Assembly (NCBI RefSeq): GCF_041146795.1
Contig: NC_135183.1
Span: forward strand, 10,528,840-10,592,839
DNA: 64,000 bases
Source: Maylandia zebra
Taxonomy: Eukaryota > Chordata > Actinopteri > Cichliformes > Cichlidae
Direction of reading: 5' to 3'
Positions 42,938 to 55,000 of the stretch are shown one piece after another. The notes under the pieces were generated by a model that was given only the letters and a program-made list of their open reading frames with translations, was not told where the DNA came from and made no database searches. The position numbers and the translations under genes were made by a program. The number at the start of each line of letters is the position of its first letter. The first letter of the stretch is position 1.

Positions 42938-43169
42938 CTTCTCGGATGAGAGGTGAAACATCTTCAAGCAACTTAAAGAAGTCCAGACGCTTTTCTTTGC
43001 AAGCTCCTTTGACTGAAATGTACACAACAACGGGAAGGTACAAGAGGAAAAAAAGAGACCTCCACTCATGCTGTGCTTCCATGGTAGGACAGCACGAGAA
43101 CAGGAAACAAAAAAACTCCTCTGCACAAAAAAAGCACATGAATGTTCACAGCACAACATTGTGGAAGAC

Positions 43170-43395
43170 ATGACAAGCCACAGGGATGGGTAGGGGACGA
43201 GGAGTAACCCCAGGCAACACAGCAGCCATCCTGCAGATTATGCTATACATATTGTTATTGTCTGTGCCATGTTGTCATTGTCACTATTGTCTATTGTCTG
43301 TTCTGTTATGAACACTGGGACCAAAATAATAGCACGTTTCCTTATATGTGTGCACATACTTGGCCAATAGAGATAATTCTGATTGTCAGTCCACC
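43170..43395 (+). repeat. Possible LINE/SINE 3' end
   Basis: The stretch ends CTTGGCCAATAGAGATAATTCTGATTG, close to the CCAATAAAG-ATTCTGATT 3' termini of fish non-LTR elements. There is no coding remnant upstream, so it could be a SINE or a 5'-truncated LINE. Confidence 0.4.
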
Positions 43396-44278
43396 TTCTA
43401 TAGCCAGGTAGCTGGTTTAGCTCCCCTCCCTCAGATCTGGATTCTTCTTGGAAGCAGCAAATCTGAAAGACGGATCATGGCTGTTTGCCTGACAGGACCA
43501 TATTAAGGATATCCATATCTGTCATTTTGACATCTCTTTGGTAGCTGAAGCCTGAGTTTTTGGTTTAGAGGCATTACCTCTACATGCACCGTGCTTAATT
43601 TGAGCATTCTTCACTATAACGATATCTGTGCAATATATGTTCCATTGTAAAGGGCTATTTTATTCTATGTGCATGAGAGAACGTGATGGAAAGAATGAAA
43701 AATCCTCTCTAACCTTCACTAAGCACCCATTAACTGAACGCAGGACACGTGTGTGAGGGAAGCAGTCTTCTGAATGTTGGGTCCAATCGTCACTCTTACC
43801 TGAACTGAACCGAGAACCTCCTGCATCTCCATCAAAGGGACATGTTCAATCAGCATGGGCTGCAAACTTGAGAAATAAACTCACTTCTTCTTCTTCTTCT
43901 TTTTTTTTTTTTAAATTTTTTAAATTTTTATTTTTTTTTAGAAAAAGTCACTTCAGCTGGAATTTACTATATGCTTAAAAGCAAATGTTTTTAACCCATA
44001 ACCCCCCTCCCCCACAAAAAATAAATAAAAAATAAACAAGTAAATAAATAACTATTTTAACCAGCATGGTGGTGTCAGCTTGCTTCACATATTGAAGTTA
44101 CAAGAGTATGAAGAATGCTTCATTGCTTACATGGATGATGCAGTGGTGCTATGTGTTATGGAAAATTCATGTAAATCACTGATTCCCATTATGTAGACCG
44201 TGGCCCTCTGGTGGACCAAACGTATACTGCAAGTGTACAGTGTACAGAGGTATGTACAGTTTTCTTGATCTATCTATC

Positions 44279-44279
<1 letters not shown>

Positions 44280-44355
<76 letters not shown>
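44280..44355. repeat. (GATA)n microsatellite, 76 bp
   Basis: About 19 uninterrupted GATA units, preceded at 44267-44278 by a short TATC run on the same strand, so the edge can fold back on itself. Confidence 0.97.
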
Positions 44356-46805
44356 CTTCAGTTTCTCTTGTATTTGGATTCAACCGAACATTTATGGTCA
44401 GATGGGCCTCTGTGGGATTTTCTGCTTTTGAAGTGGGCTGCAGCACTTTGACTTTGAGAATGGCTGATGGAAATTATTCCAGTCTTATTCAGTGACATTA
44501 GCTCCCTATGAAAAAAATCACTATGGAATTAAGTCTTAAATCACTTACAAATAGTGACTCCTTGCTGGAACATGTTACTTTCCATGTTTTTTACACTTGT
44601 TGTATAAAATCAGGCCCAGGACTCTTGATGTCCATTGTTGGATTTGTTTACTTTTCATAGCAGGCTGTGGTGTGCTGATTAGGAGAAGCATTCATATAGC
44701 TGAATCAGTAACTTTGGAGAGCACCTCGGTGTATGCTTTTCTTTTTTTCTCTTTGAAAGGCCTCTTACATTTTCAGTTTCATTCCAAAATTTCCAGAGTA
44801 AGCTTTTCATGACTCTTCAGCACTTGCAGTTCATCAGCTCTTCATGTATGGTTACAGTATCTCTTCTGCATTCTCAGTGACTATCCTCCATAGAGGAAAT
44901 CAAACCTCTTGTCAGGCTCTATTTGCACTTGAAAGCACTTGAGGTCATATCCTCAAAATGCTTTAAACCACTTATAAGGTGGCAGAAGACTTTTATATTT
45001 TTATAATGAACATCTTGAAAACTGACATTATCTTTAGTTAGCTTGGCTCTTAGATTTAAGCCTCTTTCACAGAGGCCATGGAAGTAACCATTAGTTGATA
45101 TAAGTCATGTCACAAATATATGAACTTTTTTTTTTTTTACACATGTAATGCAGCCCTGAACATTTGTAGTATTATCACCGTCGTTAGGTCCCTGTTGTCC
45201 TTCTTTCACACCTCAGTAGCTACAGTATGGGTTGTACTTTAAACAACACTTTTGAGAAAGTTGTAGAAGCTTTTTTTCGTCCTCAAAAACACTTTTGCGA
45301 GTAATTTATTTTAATTCTTTTTTTTTCTTTTTTTTTTTTTTTTGCTTGAGAATAAAACAGCAGAGATTCTGTTTCTCTTAAAGCCTGTTTTTCAACGAGA
45401 CCACACAAGGACACAATATGTCTTCATACCCAAAGTGGCTCAAACTAGGTGTTATTTACCTTACTTCTGAGGGGTGTACTATCTATGGAGCAAGCTTGAC
45501 CTAGCCTTCATCAACAAATGTTATCTAGAGATGATGAGTTTAAACTTTATCTGTTAACTTAGGCTGTCTGCGTCAGGCTCGCTGTGACATGTGACATTTA
45601 ACTCTCCATTTGTGCAAACACGGACCTGATTCAGGCAACTGGAGCAAGTCATTTACAGTTTTAGAGATTATAAGAAAAATATAACAGTCAAGGCAAGAGT
45701 GCAAACCTACCATAGACGGTATAAAATGGGTGTCAAACATCAGAGGCCAGAATTAACCTGGAAAAGACGACAGTTGAGCGCCCTAAATGTATATTTATAA
45801 CAAAGTATACTATATACTATAGAGTCTTCTGTATTTTACAATGTGTCTACAATAAAATTAATAAATTAATAAAATAAATGTATTGTATAATTACAATACA
45901 ATCATTGCAACAAGCTACCAGAACGTTTCCAGACATTTTTACATGTGCACTGTAAAAAAATATTCCGTAGAAAAACAGAAAATGTCCTGGTAATTTTCTG
46001 CCAGTACATTTTCTGTTTTTTTACGGAGGTTTGACGGACCTTTCTGTAAATGATAAAACGGAAAATTCTGTAGATTTACAGTATACTCTCTGTACTATTT
46101 ACGGACATTTCCTTCAGCTATAAAACAGAAAATTACGTTTATTCACAGTATATTTTCTGTATCATTAACTGATATTTTCCGTTAATAGAAAAATTGAAAT
46201 TTCTGTTTATATTACTATTTCCAAGCACTTCTTTTCACTGTAACTCATTAAATATAGTTCTTTATATCCTTAAACGTACATTTCTATGCAATTACAACCT
46301 AGTACACCATGTACTCAAAAATTCATAAATTAAAACTTAAATTAATTTGTGCTTCGTACACAACAACATTGGTACAATTAATGTTAAATATTCTTTTATT
46401 CTCCTTAACTCAAACACTATACTTAAATATAATGACAGCATCCATCTTGTCATAAAACTACTAAACAGCTGATACATGAACAAAATAACTCACAAGCTTT
46501 CAAATTTGAGCATTTTTATTTCCTTGAAATCAGGTTGCCCTCATGTAAATGTGTTTATTTACATTCATTCAAGTGGCTACCAAGTGTTTTCTTCAAACAG
46601 GACACCTGACAAACAAAAAATGTCATATTTAACGACATGTTCACATTTAATAATATCCAGAGTACCTTTTAGTTAGAATCACTGCCTTGTGGTAGTTTTG
46701 CCTCAGCCAAATGGTTAAGGTGTGGTTTACATCCATCTCTGTCCACTTATGATACAGTATACACATGTAGTCAGTTATAGCCAAACACCTTTGATTACTG
46801 AATTG

Positions 46806-46831
46806 CATTCACTTCATTAATGAAGTGAATG
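46806..46831. repeat. 26-bp perfect palindrome
   Basis: Self-complementary with no loop (left half CATTCACTTCATT). It lies inside the CACTG-ended element. Confidence 0.85.
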
Positions 46832-47581
46832 TCATTCACATTTGTGTGAACATTTGTCTGAGATTAACTCTTTGGGCTCTTTACCTTACAATATAACATA
46901 CTTGAGTCAAAATTTGTTGACTGTTTAAGTGGTGCCACATGAATACAACTGAACAGATCTAAAGAAGATGTTCCTGAACTTTGGGTTTATTCGAACAGGA
47001 CTGATGGATAACCACAGGACTTTTCCCCATATGATAACTACAACACATAATAAATTAAGACAGATTACTGTCCCAAACTTAAAGATAAAAGTGTATTTAC
47101 GGGACTTGTTTTGTCAGTGAGGAGCAAAGTATAATTAGAAGTGCTTGTTCTGATGAAAAGTTAAACTGTAAACAGCAGCATAGTGAATAAGGATCTGTGT
47201 CCACGAATCCTCAGCAGTGACAACACTTAAACATCATAGTTCAAAATCCTTAATGCACACCTTTTTCTCCACGGTGTTCAAATTCTCTAAGCTGGTTAAG
47301 TAGAGGAAAAAGTCTGACATATTTCATGACCATTAAATGTTAGACAAGGCTCTGAAAACGAGGTTACAGTTACAAACAAAAACCTCTGCTTGTGCGCACA
47401 GACCCTAAATCACAACAAATAAGACAATAGTAAGACAAATTACTACAAAGTCTTGTTACCGCTCTTCATATAACAGTGTGACAAAGTCCTGAATGCAGCC
47501 TGCATGTTAGTACATCAAGGTCCATCTGAGCTTTAAGTAAAATACACTCAGCTTTTCCTTGGATTTTAAGAGTTGCTCAGT

Positions 47582-49083
47582 TCATACAGGAACTGCAGCA
47601 GTCGGAGTTAACGTGTCGCTGTGTTGCTCCTCCGTGTCAGCCATTGAGACTAGTCGCAATTTATTCTGAGGAAAAAAAGAGAAACAACAAGACATTTTTA
47701 AAAAGTTTGTATTTTTATAATTTTTTTTTACCTAGAGCATAAACAACATAAACAAAAAAAGGATTAGGGCTGTGCGATATGACGATATATATCAGATTAC
47801 GATATAAAAATGTCTATCGTTTCATATTATACACTATTCTTTGTTTTGTGGTGTTGCAAAATAAACTGTTTACGGCAATATTTTTTTCATGGTTTTGATG
47901 GTCACTGTAGTTGCTATATTATTTCTTAAAGTTCTCTCTTTCTCTTATACTTGTAATAACCACACTATGGACGGACAAGTGACTGTTTTTACGCGTACTT
48001 TCGTTACCAACAATGAGGATAAAACCATCGTGTGGCTCCGCCGTCCGCTTGTTTATTTTCCACATAAACCTTTCACAATAAAGCTCAAGTTTCTGTTGAG
48101 ACTTTTCAAACTAAACTGAAATGATATACATTATTCTCAAACATAAAATTTCAGAATATGCATCAAACAAATGACCTCAAATAAAAACATCAAGTAACTA
48201 TAAATGGCGCTTACAGTCACCACGCAGATGAAGGCACAGAGAATACCAGCATGGCCAGCAAGGATGAGGCAGAACCAGAAGGACCAGTCAAAAGAAATCG
48301 AGGACCTTATTGTTAAATGAGGGGCTACCTCTATAGCATGGACATGGTTTGGTTATGAAAAGTCTGACACGCCCCAGAAAACTGTACTATGCAAATTATG
48401 CCACAAACTGGTCCCCACCACTACTCGAACACGACAAACCTCTTTAACCACCTACACAAGAATCACATGAAAGAGTTTCGAGAGAGTTTACGAATGAAAA
48501 GCAAAAAAGAGTCGTCAGGTGCTCAAAATAATCCTTAGACTCAAACGTTAGAACAGGCTTTTCCTTGCAGCACGCCGTCTAATAAATACTCAGAAAGAAA
48601 ATGGCGGCCATTTAAACTCATGTCTAAAAATGTATAGTTTCATGCATCGGTCAAAACACTCGACTCCAGGTACACGACGCCCAACTGAAAACATTTCACA
48701 TAAGTCGAGTTGCCCGAGAATCACAGAATTTACAGAAAATGCACTATTTTGTGATATATATCGTTATCAGGAGAGATACGTCTTATATTGGGATATGAGA
48801 CTTTGGTCATATCACGCAGCCCTACAAAGGATTATAATTCACGTAGAGTTGCATACACATAACACCATTCTGTTGCAACAAAAGCAGTTTATAATTAAAG
48901 TAACATACATACCTTGAAAAACTAAATCAACCACAACATTAAACTCACCTTGTGTTTGTAGAGAAGGTGATCAGGGTTTTTCTTCATTTCCTGAGACCAG
49001 CTGCTCTGGATCATCACCAGCTTGTATCTTCATCTTTTTTTTCACTCGGGGAAGTCTTTCCTTTTCTTGGCCATTGCTCTGCA
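47582..49083 (-). pseudogene. Candidate decayed two-exon reading frame inside the CACTG-ended element
   Basis: A minus-strand exon at 48949-49083 has a TTTTCCAG acceptor and an AAG|GTGAGT donor. It ends in the frame SSWSQEMKKNPDHLLYKHK. A terminal exon at 47582-47665 has a TTCCTCAG acceptor, continues in phase as NKLRLVSMADTEEQHSD, and closes with TGA after TAAVPV. Upstream in the first exon, an ATG (49074) begins MAKKRKDFPE. Two TGA codons then interrupt the frame, both one transition away from CGA, which suits CpG decay. A possible 5' exon with a GTAAGT donor lies at about 50210-50320. The hAT at 47765-48824 sits in the intron. The protein family is not recognised, and no function is claimed. 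It could be a captured host gene or an element gene. Confidence 0.33.
47765..48824 (+). mobile_element. hAT-type transposon, copy B, with broken BED zinc finger
   Basis: It begins TAGGGCTGTGCG and ends CGCAGCCCTA. It is flanked by 8-bp repeats AAAAGGAT (47757-47764) and CAAAGGAT (48825-48832), matching at seven of eight bases. A + strand segment around 48334-48478 reads WTWFGYEKSDTPQ, then CKLCHKLVPT and, after a frame slip, NLFNHLHKNHMKEF. That is the W/Y-F, C-x2-C, H-x4-H pattern of a BED finger at the N-terminus of hAT transposases. The catalytic part is absent. It shares its ends with copy A (632-1263), in opposite orientation. Confidence 0.85.
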
Positions 49084-50320
49084 CTGGAAAACCAAAGTGT
49101 GTGATCAAAGGTGAAATAAGGGATATTTTTCCACTGCAGGACTTAAAGTGCTTCAAGTAGTGATAGCTGTTGATCCATTTCTCAAATAATCTGTAAGGAT
49201 CTGGATTTTTAAGAAAGATACAAATATCTCTGCTTATATTTGGCTAAAAGCTTGATATAGACAAGGCATATAGAGCCCCTGCACACCAGCACTGCACTTA
49301 CATTATAGTTCAATCAAGAAATAGTTATTATTGATTTATTATTGAATTTTTTTAGTAATAATTTTTAGTATTTAATCACATTAGCACAGTGGGGTGACAA
49401 AAATATTCCACATACAAGAAATGCTGCTCAGCATTTCATAAATTACATTTTCAACAAATGTTGGAGTAAAAACACAGTTACAGGGAAAATGTGTCTGTCT
49501 GTAAATATTAACTAAACATTTCTATGTGCTACAAAATAGACATACTGTAATTGTAAATGTGCTGAGGTGAAACTATACTTTCAATAATTTTACCACTACA
49601 GTCTGTTAACCACCGAAATAATCTATGCTGGTCAGCTAGCTAAAAGTCTTTACTTTAGCAGCCCAAATCAGAGGCTAACATTAGCATTTGCTAGCGTCAG
49701 CCAGTAAGGTCTGAGGCTTAAACTAGGGTTAGTGTAACTTTGCCTGAAACCCTTTAAAGTGTACAGTAGAGCCAACTGTAAAACACAGGTATTGATACAG
49801 TACTTATTAGAGTCCTAGAATAATTTCTAGAACCATGAAGTTCTCACTTTCCCAGTTATCCACATCGCTGACTTTCGCTAATTAGCTAGTTAGCAGTCAC
49901 AGCTGTGTAATACCCAGAGAGACACAGACAGCTAACTATAATATTTATGAAAACTGGTTCAGCCACTGAAGGGCAAAACTGGTGGTATCACAGTAAAAAT
50001 AATTTTAACATTAACTAAAATAAAGCTTAAGTCATGTTAAACCTAAATAACAATTATTTTAAAAAATGAGTCAGCAAAATATTCCTGACTTGTCTGGAGA
50101 CAGCCGAAACCAGTTAACAAATAAATTAACAATTCTTTCTAAATAAAAACACGGAGTCTTTTGAAAAACATTATTTTAATAAAACGAAACATGAGTTTTA
50201 ATACTTACCACAGAAATTTGAAGGCAGTTTCTCCAACTTCAGAATCCAAAATCCAGATGAAGCCTGAAAGAAGCCTAATGGCTGCTCTTGCGCTTACTTT
50301 TCCCTCCTTTTCAGGTTCTT

Positions 50321-50340
50321 TTTCCCACAATGCATTGCAG
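50321..50340 (-). promoter_or_regulatory. Possible ZNF143-type promoter word in the CACTG-ended element
   Basis: The minus strand reads GCAATGCATTGTGGGAA, one change from the GCATTCTGGGAA half of the ZNF143/THAP11 motif. It sits about 110 bases inside the right end, just upstream of a GTAAGT donor. This is weak, motif-only evidence. Confidence 0.25.
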
Positions 50341-50446
50341 TAGTTGAGAAATACAGAAAAATACCTGTAAATGACTAATACGGAAAATTCCTTCACGTTT
50401 ATACAGTAGATTGTACTGTATTTTTACGGATTTTTTTTACAGTGTG

Positions 50447-52056
50447 TATTTCCTACAATTTCCTACAAAAAAGGCCAAAGAGTCGTGCTGACTGATTTCT
50501 TTCATTTACTGCAGCAGCATTTCTTTTTGAAATGGTCCACGTAAGTCCTCAGGTTGAGTGTTTTTACCTTCACCATCTTGAAACGGAACATGACAAGCAG
50601 GAGGCATGCCTGACTGTGAAACCTCATGCTCATAGGCCAATTATTAATCCTCAGCTCTGGCTTTTAGAATAACTCTAATTTAGAAAATTGACTATGTTTT
50701 TTTTGTTTGTTTCTTTTTGTTAAATATGATCTGAAATTAGTGACTGGAGCCATAAACTCATCTGTAAAGTATTTATTGAGGTCAAATCATTTTCTTACAG
50801 ACTTCTAGAGTTTGCCCCCTACTGGCAGTTAAACAGAACGCAAGTTTAAGGCATTTTCCTTCTGTCTAACCTTTTTAGGCCTGGAATCTAAGTCCATCTT
50901 TGATAATGTCCACATGCTACACACAATTCTTATTCTTATAAGTGAATGTATTTATTTCACCACTCTATTTTAGCAAACCAGCTGAACTGTGCTGGTCCTA
51001 AACGCCAAACTTGATATTACAAAGCAAGTTTTATGTTAGCTGGTTTGTCAAATGCAAAAACTCCAGTCAGACATAACGGGTATCACAATGGTGCTCATCA
51101 ACTTTTTGCTGTTAACCCAGGCTTTGTGCTTCAGGCTCTGTGCATGCTCATATAGAAGAGGTGCTTGACACATCATTTGACAAAATGGCCACAGTGAAGG
51201 CCACACACACTCATTTGCGAACACACAAACTCGTGCGTAGAACTATTTTTTAACCACTAATCAGCCACAGCAGCTGCAGGATTTATCCAACAAAAACAAC
51301 AATACAGTGCTCTTTTAATACGATATTTACTGTCAATATTTTGACAGGGAGCGTACAATGGTCCGGTGGTATCACATTGTACAGTAATCAGATGATTGGC
51401 AGCCTGTTTCCAAGCTGTGCAGCAAACAAACTCTTTCCAGAGGCAGCAGGTTATGTACAGCCAGACTAAACTAAATCTAAGCCCGTGTGATTCACCGCTG
51501 CAACAATAGAACATTTTTGTACATTTCCTACTGCCATAAAAAAACACTTTTCAAATATACACAAAGAGAATTTCATCAGGCCAAAGAGATGACATCACCT
51601 GTTACATCCTATCATATTGCTTAGGTACTGTTCACATCTTATTAGTTTGTGTGATTGGATACCAAAAGACAGTGTAATGAAAAATTAACTTTCCCAAAAC
51701 ATATTCTAAATCATTTAAGGAGGAGTGTTTACAAATGACAGAATTTACCCTTGATGTTCATCCAAACAAATGTCAACTTTTCAAGGCGTGATATCTTTTT
51801 TTTTTTTTTTTTTTTGAATTACAGGCGTTTTGTGCACCATCAAATCCAAAACAAAAATTGACTTCAAAAGCAGCTTAATACATTATTTAGATCATGTTTG
51901 GCTTTTAGATCCTGTCAGTCTCCATACCAACAGCTCTGTATGTCCTTTCACTCCTCCTTCGTCTGACAGGCAGCCCTGTCTTCTGAGGTGCAAAATCAAT
52001 CATTCAAAGAGGTGTCAGCCATGTTTTTTTTTGTCTTCTTCTTCTTCATCTTACTT
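50447..52056. other. Intergenic, 3' side of the fourth RGS gene
   Basis: It contains a consensus CTCF motif at 50813-50825 and a 20-base T run at 51796-51815. The right part is probably the 3' UTR of the RGS gene. No other gene was recognised. Confidence 0.5.
50813..50825 (-). promoter_or_regulatory. CTCF consensus motif, - orientation
   Basis: On the minus strand this reads CCAGTAGGGGGCA, fitting the CTCF core at every position. It faces the + motif at 2408-2420. Confidence 0.5.
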
Positions 52057-55000
52057 TCATTGCTGTTCAGCCGGCTCCAGGAGATCTTGGTAGATTTCTG
52101 ATTTCAGAAATCGTGGGTAACAGTCGTTTTCCATCAGGCCATATATCAGTTTCTGCGCCCTGTCGAAGCAATTTGGCCCCGGCTGAGAGATATTTTTACT
52201 GATTTCTTCTCTGGTCACACAGTCAATGTTTATCTAGGTTCAGAAAACAGCAGCTTTTATTTCACCCTTTCTTTCTGAATATATTTTTACATCATGTGTT
52301 TAACTGTAAAAGATAAACTGTTTAGTACTGAATAACAGAGAGTGAAAGATTTCCTTTTATTTGAATGTTTTTTTAGTAAAAGTGAGTCAAATCACCTCCA
52401 ACCGGGGGTGATTTGTAGAGACACAGGTCTGACTTTGTTTACTCCTCAATTCACAAAAGCCATACCTGTCTAGGTGCACCAACTTGGACAAACTCAGTGT
52501 ATATCCGTTTGGCAGCAATGGTCATTTCTGTCACTCTGGTTATTTTCTTGTACTTTTTGCAGGCCAGCCAGAAAAGAAGGTTCTCGTCACTGTACTCTGT
52601 CCTCAAGAAGTCCTCAAACACCAGCTGGCCAGCTGTGCAAAAACAACAAAAGCACTTTGAAATACAGACAGTTTCATTTCAAACCCTGAAGAAGTAAAGA
52701 CTTGAATTTTTAAGGACCTGTGTGTTCAACTGCTACAGTTTTATAACTTCACAGGTTGGATTTTTTTTCCTCATCTGTATTACACCACAAAACTCAATCA
52801 GTCGCTTCCAGAGCTCAGGTAGCTGACATTTGTGATGCTAACAACTGCATATATAAAACAGTATATCTGGTAACACCCTAAACATACAGTAAAGGCACTT
52901 TAGCCTATTATTTGTGAATCATAACATGTCATAGGCCGTTACATGATTATATTTTCTTTTAAAAGTGTCTTATAGTGTTATATAAATTATTCCAAATTGT
53001 CTAAATTTGCTAGTGGTTTTGTGTCCATCAAAAAGTCTAGATTTTCAATTCCATAAATTATTAAAAAAAAACAAACCCTTATATTCCTCAAAAGCATGTT
53101 TGCTGGAATTATTATTAACTATGTAAGCTGTGGAAAAATTATGCTTAAATCATTGGTTTCACTTGTGCTTACTGATAGTTGTTACTTTGATGTCTTGGAA
53201 AAAAAGATTATTGATTAGACAGCTGTTTAAAAAGAAATATATTTGAACCATGGTTTGATTATTGCTGTGTGCTTTCACATTTATGCTATCAAGTGAAGTG
53301 TTTTTTCTAAAGGTTCAAAATTGTTCCAAAACAGCGGTGGGGTAGTGGAGGAGGGAGCCACGTAAACTTTCTTGCCTGAGAGTTTTACAAATATCATTTG
53401 ATTGATAAATACATTGTTCACTACAAATACAGTATGTCACTGTTATCATGGTTTGGGTTCAAATACAGCTGCTGCCAGATGCTGTTTTCTTAGTTACCAT
53501 GGTGACACAAATTTGAAATGCATCACTACAAATACATGTTGTTCAGAGACAGGAAAAGCGTAATAATTTATGCCCACAAAGACCACAAAATATTTATTTT
53601 TTAAAGTTTTTATATGACTGTTTCACAAAATGGCATGAGACCTGACAGAGCCAAAATAGGATCATTTTTAAACCATAACCACATATGGCAAGGTACAAGA
53701 TAGAAAAAAAATCAGCTTGTTGAATAGTTAAATTAAAAATGATCTTGTTGAACATTACATTACTTTTGGCAGCCTTCCTAATCATGCTGCATCTGTAAGC
53801 TACTTTGCAACCCACCTAAACCTCAGCTCATCTATTTCACGCTATTAACTTTATTTTTGACTTCATCAGTGTCATGTCATTGATGACAATTGCTCTCTGT
53901 ACTGAGTAGGGATGGGTACCGGTTCTGACATAAACGGTAGTAACCAGACCGAAAAGCAGCGCACATTTCGGTGCTTTATTTCGGTGCTTTTTTTTTTCCT
54001 GAGCTGTGATACACTTTAGATTCTAGCCAATCATTTTACGTTTCCGAGGATAGTAGGTGGGTCCAGGTATGTACGTTCTTTTATGCAGAGCTACAGATTA
54101 AAAATGCCCAAGGCGAAGCGGTCAAAAGTCTGGTTGTACTTCACAGCAAAAGATGCAAACTCAGCAGCCTGCAACAAGTGCTTTAAGCTGATACTGTGAT
54201 ACTGTCAAAGGAGGTAACACCTCAAATCCGATGAAACACCTGGCGATGCATAGCGTTTTTTTTAAAAGCCGAGAAATGTGCCGTATTTGATAGCTTGCTG
54301 CGAGACCTCACACCGAGCACATCTACTGCGGGTGTGGTGCCTATTGTCGGAACCAGAATTTGCAACATCCCCAAAAACCCGAAGAGTAGAGTCCTGGCCC
54401 CTAGCCCTGTCAGGGTAGCAGAAATGATGACGGATGATGATGGCAGCAGCAGCAGCTTCTCTGCATGAGTAGCTTAATGTTGTTCGTGTGTAATTTACGT
54501 TGAGTACGCTAACCACGTTATTAAATTAACGCATGTAAGGTGAACTAGCAAACACAGCTGAACATGAGAGGTTTTTGGACCAATTTTGTGTTCTCCATTC
54601 TTTAAGCACCGGTTTGAGCACCGTTTAAGCACCGGCACCGTTTCAAAAGTAGCGGTTTGGCACCGGTATCGGATAAAACCTAAACGATACCCATCCCTAG
54701 TATTGAGGGAAGCTACTACTGCTCTCCCGACTGGGGAGGACTCAGAGCAGAACCAAATCGCCAATTATACAAGTCAATGAGTTCTTTTAGACTGAAGGTC
54801 TGAAACTTATGCTCTACCATTCCTGGGACTCTATCCACCTCTTTAGATGATCATTTCAGAGTGAATTAGCTTATTAGATGGCTATTTTACATCCATGCGC
54901 ATCGTCATGATTCATCGCAGTCATTGCGGCTGATTTCAGTGCAAATAAATGAAAGATCCAAGATGGTAGCATGGACGTAAACTTGAAAATAACTTTTTAC

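Larger units (their letters stand above)
40326..45946. other. Repeat-rich intergenic region
   Basis: No host gene was recognised. It holds the polypyrimidine tract, a 12-base poly-C, a retroposon-like region with a large inverted repeat (42140-43390), T-rich runs (43895-43940, 45319-45343) and the GATA array. Confidence 0.5.
45948..50446. mobile_element. 4.5-kb DNA transposon with CACTG termini (EnSpm/CACTA-like), interrupted by a hAT
   Basis: The left end reads CACTGTAAAAAAATATTCCG, and the right end is its imperfect inverse (CCGTAAAAATACAGT... on + ends TTTTTTTTACAGTG). Both ends start CACTG, as EnSpm/CACTA elements do, and a TG dinucleotide flanks each end, compatible with a 2-bp target duplication. 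The first 250 bases carry repeated subterminal words (TTTCTGT, ACGGA, TACAGTA), also typical. No transposase was recognised. The interior has a possible spliced minus-strand reading frame and a second transposon at 47765-48824. Assignment to EnSpm is inference; the pairing of the two ends is what I see. Confidence 0.55.
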
